NCBI RefSeq assembly: GCF_026745355.1
Contig: NC_079209.1
Coordinates: 37,231,077 to 37,295,076 of the forward strand
Direction: 5' to 3'
Source: Beta vulgaris subsp. vulgaris
Lineage: Eukaryota; Streptophyta; Magnoliopsida; Caryophyllales; Amaranthaceae
Length of the DNA stretch: 64,000 nt
Shown here: piece after piece, positions 51,974 through 64,000 of the stretch
How the letters are laid out: each line of letters starts with the position of its first letter
How positions within the stretch are numbered: the stretch's first letter is position 1
Translations under genes and position numbers: made by a program
The notes under the pieces: model-generated
Database searches by the model: none
Told to the model about the DNA's origin: nothing
The model's input: only the letters and a program-made list of their open reading frames with translations

Positions 51974-52415
51974 AAAGAAGCCCTGCCCCACCTACGAAAG
52001 CCAGGGTGAAAACAAAAACGAGATGAGGAAGAAGATCGTCCGAGATATGAAGATAAAACCTTAAACCTAGCTACACTTAACCTAAGAATCTAAGAAAATC
52101 GTGTAGACTTATTAACGTTAGTGTTAACTTATTTGCTTTGTGATCTAGTATTTCTTAGTATGAAAACTAAGATGACTTTTATGTGATGAATGAATGTGCA
52201 TGACATCTTCGAGTAAATGAACTGATGAACTTTTAGTATATGACCTGAGTGTACTGTGGAAAGTGAATGAATTGAATGAACCTTGGTTATGTATTTATGT
52301 GAATTAACCTTATTACTTAAGGATCAATATGAATGGTGGGAACACCAAAGTGAATACCGCAGGTAGCTTATGCAATAAGTTTACACACGATCTAGAGCAA
52401 GGGACAAGAAAACAA
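51974..52415 (+). other. Remains of the extra-ORF tail and spacer before gag, unit 2
   Basis: The broken acidic-tail coding and the AT-rich spacer, parallel to 43250-43740 with many single-base gaps. Confidence 0.6.
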
Positions 52416-53560
52416 ATGGCCGAAACTCCTGAATCAAGTTGCAGCACGACTAAGGACTCTCGAGCAACTAGCTCAAAGCTTTGGCTTAGTTCTTCAAAAC
52501 CAGCTCAACAACAACCACCATGGAGACGATCCGCAAGCCGCAATGGCGAAAAAGATTTCCAGTTTTGAAACCACCAACCTTTGTGGGTAGAGAAGACCCA
52601 TTACTTCTCGAAAATTGGATAAGAGATTCGAAAAGATTTTCACGGCCACGGGTACGCCTGAGGCCCGAAAGTAGACCAAGCGACCTTTTATTTGCACAAG
52701 GACGTTAATACTTGGTGGGAAAGTGTAGGACCAATCGTTAAAGCTCAAGAGAACTTTAATGGGAAGCATTTAAGGTAGGATTAAGGCTCGATTCTTCCGA
52801 GCACATTCGTAGGCAGAAATACAATGAGTTTAGTAGGTTCAATCAGAGCTATAACATGAGTGTGCAAGAGTACGCTCAGAAATTTAATGAGTATGCTCGC
52901 TTTTGCCCAACTGTAGTTCCAGATGAGGGAACTAAAGCTCAGAAGTTTGAAGACGGACTTAAGTTTGATCTTCAGACTCGAATGGGAGGTAGTACCTCAA
53001 CTACTTTCGCGGAGGCGTATGCTAAGGCCTCAAACTTAGAGAGAATTCTATAGCGTGAAAGAGAAGTGCTAAGTAGGCATAAGAGAAAGGAACCTGCTAG
53101 CAACAACAACAACCAAGGGTACGACAAAAGGCCCAACAACAACAATGTTGAACAACAACAATGGTGGACACTACAACAACCGCAACAATCAAAATTCTGG
53201 ACAACAGGCCCAACAAGGAAATAGGATCCAAAGGAACTTTGTTTGCAAGAAGTGTGCCAAGAGCCATCCAGGATTCACTTGTCATGGTGAAAGATCAAAT
53301 GCTTCGATGTGGAGAAGTAGGTCACAAATCATTCAACTGTCCCAAGAAGCAAGCTCAAAATGGACCGAATGCGAACAAAAGTAACAATGGCAACATTGGA
53401 GGTGGAAACAGAATTCAAAACTTCAATAACAACCGCCCCAGTGGAGGAAATGCCACCCAGAACGGAAACCAGAACAACCGCTCTTTTGGAAGTGGAAATG
53501 GAAATTTTGGAAGGAATGACAATAGAGGCTACACCAGTGGACGAATCAATGTCATGAGCC
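52416..53560 (+). pseudogene. gypsy Gag, unit 2, with frameshifts and a stop
   Basis: Parallel to unit 1: start MAETPE, capsid region KPPTFVGREDPLLLENWIRD, matrix-like MSVQEYAQKFNEYARFCPTV, Asn-rich linker, CKKCAKSHPGFTC; the second knuckle is split by a frameshift near 53295. The TAG at 53051-53053 matches that at 44378 in unit 1, and the early frame change near 52560 is also shared. Confidence 0.88.
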
Positions 53561-55400
53561 GAGTCGAAGCTGACACTGATGCTAACGTTGTGACTGGGAC
53601 TTTTCTCGTGAACTCAAATCCTGCTTATGTACTCTTTGATTCAGGAGCTCTCATTCTTTTTCTAGTACTTTTGTTGATAAGTATCCCCTCGAGTCTACCC
53701 AGTCCTGTCGAGCCAATATAGCCATGCCCACAGGTGAAATGTTTCTTGTAAATCTCTTTCCAAAATATCCCGGTAGTCATAGCTGGTACTGAATTATTGA
53801 CCGATCTTATCCTTTTTACCTAAAAGACTTTGACGTTATCTTAGGAATGGATTGGTTAGCTAAGTATAAAGCCAAAATCGAGTGTCATAACCAGAAAATA
53901 TCTCTTAGAGGACCAAATGGAAATAGGATATCTTATAAAGGCATAATCTTCCAGCCTGATGTCAAATAATCTCTGCCCTGAACCTTCAAACCTATCTTAG
54001 AAAAGGCTACCCAGTCTATCTATGCCAAGTAAGGAACGTAAGCATGGAAACCGAAGAGTTGACTCATATTCCGATTGTAAAGGAATTTCCGGAGGTATTT
54101 CCCGAAGAGTTACCTGGAATGCCGCATGTCAGAGAAGTGAACTTCAAGATCGACTTAACCCCGGGAACAGGACCTATCTCTAAGGCTCCGTACCGAATGG
54201 CACCTGCAGAAATGCAAGAATTGAAGGTGCAGTTGGAGGAATTATTGGAAAAGGGTACATTCGACCTAGTGTTTCGCCTTGGGGAGCTCGGGTACTGTTT
54301 GTTCGAAAGAAAGATGGATCTTTGAGATTGTGTATCGATTATAGGGAGTTGAATAATGCCACGGTGAAGAATAAGTATCCTCTTTCAAGAATCGAGGATT
54401 TGTTCGATCAACTTCAAGGTGCAGCAGTGTTTTCGAGGATCGATTTGAGATCGGGTTATCACCAATTGCGAATTGCTGAAGAGGACATCTCGAAAACAGC
54501 CTTTCGTACGAGATATGGCCATTATGAGTTCACAGTCATGCCTTTTGGACTCACTAATGCGCCAACAGCTTTCATGGATCTCATGAATAGGACTTTTCAG
54601 TCATAATTAGACAAGTTCGTGATAGTATTCATTGACGATATATTGGTGTACTCGAAGGATAAAGAAGATCATGAGGCTCAGTTGAGGAAAGTATTGGAGA
54701 TTCTTCGAGAAAACAATTGTACGCCAAGTTCTCAAAGTGTGAATTTTGGTTGGAAAAAGTATCATTTTTGGGTCATGTGATATCAAAGGAAGGCGTTTCA
54801 GTAGACCCTCGAAGATTCAAGCAGTGACTGATTGGCCTCAACCTAAGAACTACTGAAATAAGGAGTTTCTTGGGTTTAGTGATATTACCGAAATTGTGAA
54901 AGATTTTCAAGAACGCCCAACCTCTCACTAATGATGAAGAAAACAACAAAATTTCATTGGGATGATAAGTGTGAGGAAGCATTTCAAGAGTTGAAGAAAA
55001 GACTTACAACAGCCCCGGTATTTACATTGCCCTCTGGACTAGAAGGATTTGAAGTTTATAGTGATGCCTCGAAGAAAGGATTTGGGTGTGTTTTGATGCA
55101 ACATGGCAAAGTAGTGGCCTATGCGTCGAGACAACTCAAACCGCATGAGCAAAATCACCCTACTCATGACTTGGAGTTAGGAATCATGTTTGCGCTGAAA
55201 ATTTGGAGACATTACTTGTATGGAGTGCAGTGTAAAGTCTATACAGATCATAAGAGTTTGAAGTATCTGTATACGCAAAAGGAGTTGAATATGAGGCAAA
55301 GACGTTGGCTAGAGCTTATGAACGACTATGATTTGGAAATAGTGTATGAAGAAGGAAAAGGAACAAAGTAGCTGATGCGTTGAGTAGGAAGAGCGCTCAT
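53561..55400 (+). pseudogene. gypsy protease, reverse transcriptase, RNase H, unit 2
   Basis: Protease motif FDSGA near 53635; reverse transcriptase with [40 protein letters not shown] and [10 protein letters not shown] near 54634; RNase H from [20 protein letters not shown] to [20 protein letters not shown] in one frame (54931-55371). Breaks near 53970, 54260, 54310, 54710-54890 and 55360. TAA 54604-54606 equals the stop in unit 1. Confidence 0.9.
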
Positions 55401-56980
55401 TCGCTAAACGTGCTGATTCTAGTAAATGATCTGTGTGAGGAGATCAAGAGATTGAATTTGGAAATAGTGGAACCCGGTTATGTGAAAGCTCAATTGAATG
55501 CCCTTACTGTTGGACCGGACATAGAGGAGATTCGAGAGAGACAAGCTGCCGAAAATGGCTAAGCAAGTTATAAGAGATGAAAGAAAGTGGTCAAGCACCA
55601 GAGTTCGAGATCGACGACAATGGCGTTGCAAAGTATAAGCAGAGATTGTGTATACCACAAGACGAGGAACTCAAGACGAGAATCCTAAGGGAAGCTCATA
55701 GTTCGCCGTATTCTATACATCCAGGAAGAGATAAGCTATATAAGGATTTGAAGAAGCACTTTTGGTGGCCTAGGATGAAGCAAGAAGTAGCCGACTTCGT
55801 GGCAAAATGTTTAACCTGCCAGAAGGTGAAAATACAACATATGAAGCCTGGAGGAAAATTGCAACCGTTGGAAGTGCCAGGATGGAAATGGGAATCTATC
55901 TCTATGGATTTCATCATGGGATTACCGAATACAAGGTCAGGAAAGAATGCAATATGGCTAATAGTGGACCGTTTGACCAAAACCGCAAGATTCGTGGCAA
56001 TGAAGGATACTTGGTCATTGAAGCAATTAGCTAATGTTTACATTAATGAGGTAGTTAGGCTACATGGTGTTCCGAAGGACATCATTTCGGATAGGGACTC
56101 GAGATTCTTATCTAAGTTCTGGAAACAGCTTCAAACCGCCGTGGGTACACTACTGAAATTCAGCACAACTTTTCACCCAGCAACAGATGGTCAAACAGAG
56201 AGAACCATACATACCTTGGAGGACATGTTGAGAGCATGCGTGATGGATTTTGGATGATATTGGGATGATCACTTGATGTACATTGAGTTTTCATACAACA
56301 ATATTTATCACTCGAGCATAAGAATGGCACCTTATGAGGCGTTGTATGGACGGAAATGTAGGAGTCCTATATGTTGGAGCGATGTGAACGAATCATTGAA
56401 TTTAGGATCGGAGATGATAGAAGAGACTATCAACAAGGTGAAGTTGATTCAAGACCGCATGAAAGCAGCTCAAGATCGACAAAAATCGTATGTCGATCAA
56501 AGGAGATGAGATTTGGAGTTTGCAATTGGAGAGAAAGTGTTGCTAAAAGTTTCACCAACCAAGGGAGTAATGAGGTTCGGTAGGAAAGGAAAGCTAAGTC
56601 CTCGTCATATTGGACCTTATGAGGTATTGGAGAGAATTGGGCAAGTGGCTTATAGGTTAGCCTTACCTACAAATTTAGCCAAAGTTCATACTGTTTTTCA
56701 TGTGTCTCAACTTCGTAAATACATCTCTGACCCCTCCCATGTTATCCAACCTGAAACCATTGGACTAGATGAAACCCTCACTATTGAATAACATCTTGTT
56801 AGAATCCTTGATTCCAAGACGAGAAATACCTGAAATAAGGCAATAAAGTTAGTCAAAGTTTTATGGTCTAATCATCAAACCGAGGAAGCAACTTGGGAAA
56901 CAGAAGACGACATGAGAAAGCGTTATCCTGAACTCTTTTCTGAGGTACGATTATTGAGTTTCGGGGACGAAACTCCTTAA
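55401..56980 (+). pseudogene. gypsy integrase and chromodomain, unit 2
   Basis: Frame 55577-56257 is the best preserved coding stretch: zinc region (HPGRDKLYKDLKKHFWWPRM, CLTCQKVK) and a core with Asp in SMDFIMGLPN, Asp in IISDRDSRFLSKF and Glu in GQTERTIHTL. A stop at 56255-56257 and a TGA near 56507 interrupt it. Then KLSPRHIGPYEVLERIGQVA and VFHVSQLRKYISDPSHVIQP, and the chromodomain KVLWSNHQTEEATWETEDDM, ending at TAA 56978-56980. Chromodomains in chromoviruses are thought to steer integration to heterochromatin. Confidence 0.9.
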
Positions 56981-57073
56981 GGGGGACCGAATGTAATACT
57001 AACAAAGCGCAAAGATAATGTTTCGTTAATATTAAACATCTAACTTTAAAGTTCGAGGATGAACTTTATTTTT

Positions 57074-57086
57074 AAGGAGGAGTAGA
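57074..57086 (+). other. Polypurine tract, unit 2
   Basis: AAGGAGGAGTAGA directly before LTR3. Confidence 0.75.
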
Positions 57087-60728
<3,642 letters not shown>

Positions 60729-60733
60729 ATTTG
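60729..60733 (+). other. Right target-site duplication ATTTG
   Basis: Directly follows LTR3 (GGGGGTGTTACA) and equals 39754-39758. Confidence 0.92.
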
Positions 60734-61406
60734 AGTCCAATCGCCTTAACCTAACCCCACAAGGGAAACCTATATAAACCCCCATAAACCCAATTTTTCC
60801 CTACACAATTATTTTCTCTCTCCTCCTTCCTCCCATATTTTCGACGCTCATTCTTTCCTCCTCTGTTTTCTTTTCTCTCCTCTTCGCCGACCGACCACCG
60901 ACCTCGCCGCTGTTGTGCTACGTCGGTCCTCCCATAGTGTCGCGTGTCTCCCTTTCCTCTTTTGCTTTGGTTTGATTACTTTTCTTCCTCCTCAAGTTTT
61001 TATTTAAAATTTTATGCTTTCAAGATTTATTTTTAGTTTGATTATGTTTAAAAATTTTAGTTTAATGATTTATTTATGAATCTAAGTTTATATAATTTAT
61101 GTATTGAAGAAACAAAAATTTATATTTGCATGTTAGGTTTGAATTGGATTTTTAATTATCTAAGCATGAGTTTTTAAGGGTTTTAAAGGTTAAAAATGAT
61201 AGTAGTATATTATAGTTTATGAAATTGATTATTCTTATGATTTTAAATATGTTTAAGCATGTTTAAAAAGAGTTTTAATATATTATATATTGCTGGAAAT
61301 TTGAAAAGAGTGTTGTTAATGGAGATTTATGATTTTAAAACATGGATTTTCAGAGTTGTTAGCAATTAGTATAGTAGTACTATACTAGGAGGCTTTAATA
61401 TTTAAG
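60729..61406 (+). repeat. Old LTR fragment B, right part
   Basis: Resumes with ATTTG, then AGTCCAATCGCCTTAACC and TATATAAACCCCCATAAACC, matching the same region in fragment A (39310-39400). TATATAAA at 60771 is a plausible TATA box of that LTR. The right limit of the LTR is not defined; a hAT-like element begins at 61407. Confidence 0.6.
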
Positions 61407-62041
61407 TAGTGATGGCCACTGGTGCGGGCTGGACGGGCCGGACCATGGGTCGTAGTAGGTTGGGCTGAGATTTTACGGCCCAGGACCGGACCGTGAAATT
61501 CATGGGCTGGGCGGGCTGGTCCGCGGGCTGAAAAATCTTGGTCCACACCGGTCTGTAACTGGTTTTCACGGTTCGTGGGTTTGGTGGGCTGACGGGCCGG
61601 CATGAGAATTTTTTTTTCAAAATTATTTAATCATTGAAATTATTCATTATTGTTATATAAAATCTTTAAAATGAATTAAAAATATATACAAATATTAATA
61701 TTAATGAATAATTTCATTATTTTTAAATTTTATTGAATTATAATATATGCAATCTGATTAGAATATGTACAATTTGATTAAAATATACACAATTTGGTTC
61801 AATATTTACTTGGATTGAGCTGGTCTGGTTCATGGGCCGGGTTGGACCGGTTTCATGGTTCGGGCTGGGCGGTTTTAGTAGTGGGCTTTAGTGGGCTGGG
61901 CTCAAGAAATCTGGCCCACGGCCCACCCACCAATTTCACGGTTCGAGCTGGGTTGGACCGGGTTTTTTGCTGGTTCGGCCCACACGGCCCACGAGGTGGG
62001 TTGAATGGGCTAGATTGGCCCTCACCTGTTGGCCATGTCTA
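61407..62041. mobile_element. hAT-like non-autonomous element
   Basis: Left end TAGTGATGGCCA and right end in reverse complement TAGACATGGCCA. The outer thirds are rich in GGGCTGG, GGGCCGG and GGCCCA words around an AT-rich centre. TTAAG occurs at both flanks but a full 8-bp target duplication is not clear. Confidence 0.5.
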
Positions 62042-62115
62042 CTTAAGTTATAAGGAACGGAAAGGTTATTAAACACTTTTAATAAGGGTTTAAAGTATTT
62101 TATTATTGCTCTAAA

Positions 62116-62616
62116 CACTAGTGGAAAAACCCTATCTGTCACTTAGTGACAAATGCGGTTTTTACAAAACCGCATCAGAAAATCAATTAAAAAATAGGAA
62201 GGGAAGCTGGGGAGAAAATCTGATGTGGTCCTCTTGTGGACCGCATCAGATTAAAAGTACAGTCTTATGCGTTTTTTTTAAAATCTGATGTGGTTCTTAG
62301 GACCGCATCAGAATTTCTTGTTATTTTTAATAAAAAAGCGGAAACCCACCTCACTCAACCCTTGGCCCAATTACTTTCACCATAACCCCAGCCCACCTCA
62401 CTCAACTCACTCAACCCTAATCATCTCCCCTCTTTCCTCATTCAACTCAACCCTAATCCTCTCCCCTCTCTCCTCACTCCATGACGCCCTCTCTTTCTCT
62501 CCTCACTCCACCCACAACACCCACTATCTTTCCTTACTCAAGAGTCCACCCAAATCCTCTCCCCTCTCTCTCCTCTTCCCTCCTCTCTCTCTCCATTTCC
62601 CTCCTTCCTCTCAAAC
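62116..62616 (+). mobile_element. CACTA (En/Spm) transposon end, interrupted
   Basis: CACTAGTGGAAAAACC is a typical CACTA terminal repeat. Subterminal inverted motifs follow (TGATGTGGTCC ... GGACCGCATCA), three hairpins in 160 bp. The opposite TAGTG end is not present before the gypsy LTR that starts at 62617. The C/T-rich remainder (62340-62610) has no supported gene. Confidence 0.75.
62151..62314. repeat. Three subterminal hairpins of the CACTA element
   Basis: Stems at 62151-62178 (ATGCGGTTTT/AAAACCGCAT), 62217-62252 (AATCTGATGTGGTCC with its near-complement) and 62282-62314 (AATCTGATGTGGTTC with GGACCGCATCAGAATT). Subterminal repeats of this kind bind the transposase in CACTA elements. 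Confidence 0.8.
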
Positions 62617-64000
62617 TGTAACACCCCCAAAATCCATACACGTCTACGACTACGTCGTATCGACTTTGGGAGTGTTACCGCCGCGATGAAACACAAGGCT
62701 TAATAAGAAAGAATGTTAACTCAAACCATTGTCTCGAAAACTGAAATGCAGCGGAAATAAAAATGTAACTACAACTCGGGAATAATCAACGACCCCTTTT
62801 ATTCAAAACACAACTAATTAAGTAAACCCTAATATTCTTGTCATACTTAATTCAAAAGCTGTAAAGTCCAAGACTAAGGACTATCCCCGAATGCTTAGTA
62901 TCATGCAGCAGCACTAGTGCACCTAGTCTGCTCCCCATTATAGCATCAATGGTTCATCACAGGTCAACAAGCACATAATAACACACAATCAGCTATGCTA
63001 TGTACAGAATAAACCATTGCATGCATATAAACATAAACAAAGCAATAATGAACAATCCTAAGCATGATACTACGATCAAATTACATCCTTTACTCTTTAT
63101 TTAGTTGGCAGCGAACGGGCACCGTCATCTTACTAGAATCATACGGGCTACTTAATCCCTAATTGACAACTTAGTCTATTAGATAAAATGAAAATACGGT
63201 TTCGTTCCGTCTCACACCCATCACCTTAGTATGCATACTCCCAAGATCGTACAAAACCTACCGCCTACTTGAGTTATCAAAAATTTATAAGGACACTACT
63301 GTTGTCACAGTAGGCCTGCGTAGGAGTGCAGAACAAGTCCCACACTTCCCCCATTGTTCATCACTTGTAGGGAGCCCAACTACAAGTTTATTGCCATAGT
63401 TCATTCTTAATACTGTCCATTTATATCACAATCACATAGAATCATTTAACATGTTCTCTTAGTTATAGTACTCAAATCTTTTCTCTTGTAACACTCTTGT
63501 TACACCATGGATCAGATAATACGAATACAATACTCATGTTCATAATACGATAGAATTACGCATTCTGATGCTACATATCGATTTCCAATCATAAACATGT
63601 TACCAAACAATCTCAACAATCAAATCGTTCCCTATTATGATTCTAGGTTCCGATATAATAAATCACAACTTAATCATGATACTAGTACTTGCAACTAAAC
63701 TGGTACGCGTACGTACCTTGTAACGTGGAATTTTCGCTGTATTAACCAAACCTGTCGCTTATGAAATTGGGACCTAAACGATTAAAAAAGTACTTCAGTG
63801 CTACGTCCTTGATAATATTATCAACTAATTCGTAACTAACTATAACGACTTAGTAATTCGAAATATAAACGATAGCTAAACTCATTGTTCATGAACTTCC
63901 TTTTCTTTTCTATTCTATTGAGTTTAGCTTCTTTTAGGAGTCAATGTTAGTGAGCCAAACTTATTTTAGTTAGTGTAATAATCCACTACCTTTACCAAGT
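62617..64000 (-). repeat. Gypsy-type LTR in minus orientation, runs off the window
   Basis: Starts TGTAACACCCCCAAAATCCA. TACCGCCGC near 62678 and CAGCGGAA near 62749 correspond to the reverse complement of the 3' region of LTR1, so the LTR points leftwards. CAAAC precedes it as a possible target duplication. Start of its internal region is not within the window. Confidence 0.6.

Noticed and set aside
61385..61620. Two overlapping 72-codon minus-strand frames
   Set aside because: Lie in the GC-rich arm of the hAT-like element and read its repeated GGGC words.

Overview
The window reads as nuclear DNA of a flowering plant, most likely a eudicot; the species is not determined. The evidence is one protein-coding gene with 14 GT-AG exons spread over 32 kb, AT-rich introns full of small transposons (Stowaway, Tourist/Harbinger, Helitron, SINE, LINE, copia), and chromovirus-type gypsy elements.

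Layout. 1-2864: 5' half of a broken copia retrotransposon on the minus strand. 2865-5023: AT-rich spacer with a SINE-like insertion. 5024-37076 (minus): the only intact host gene seen, a VPS3/TGFBRAP1-type CORVET tether. I assembled its 14 exons by splice junction and reading phase; they join without a break into 997 codons plus stop. Introns 1, 9, 12 and 13 (3 to 8 kb) carry most of the transposons, including a decayed copia element in intron 1. 37077-38948: upstream region with a Helitron 3' end. 38949-39758: short pieces of three older LTRs, one begun inside another.

39759-60728: a 21-kb gypsy complex built as LTR1-internal1-LTR2-internal2-LTR3, with one 5-bp target duplication (ATTTG) at its outer edges. 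Both internal regions encode Gag-Pol with a C-terminal chromodomain (Tekay/Del-like) and both are dead. They share in-frame stop codons, so the tandem arose from an already broken copy or its close relative. LTR3 is swollen by about 1 kb of (ACT)n. Right of the complex, the interrupted older LTR resumes, followed by a hAT-like element, a CACTA end with three hairpins, and a minus-strand gypsy LTR running off the window.

The most unusual item is an extra ORF between the primer-binding site and gag of the gypsy element (42863-43369, second copy from 51554). Its first 12 residues match the histone H3 tail at 9 positions, including the ARK motif around Lys9, and it ends in a long acidic tail. The same element encodes a chromodomain, the module that reads methylated H3 Lys9 in many chromodomain proteins. 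A self-encoded H3 mimic is an inference, but it deserves testing.
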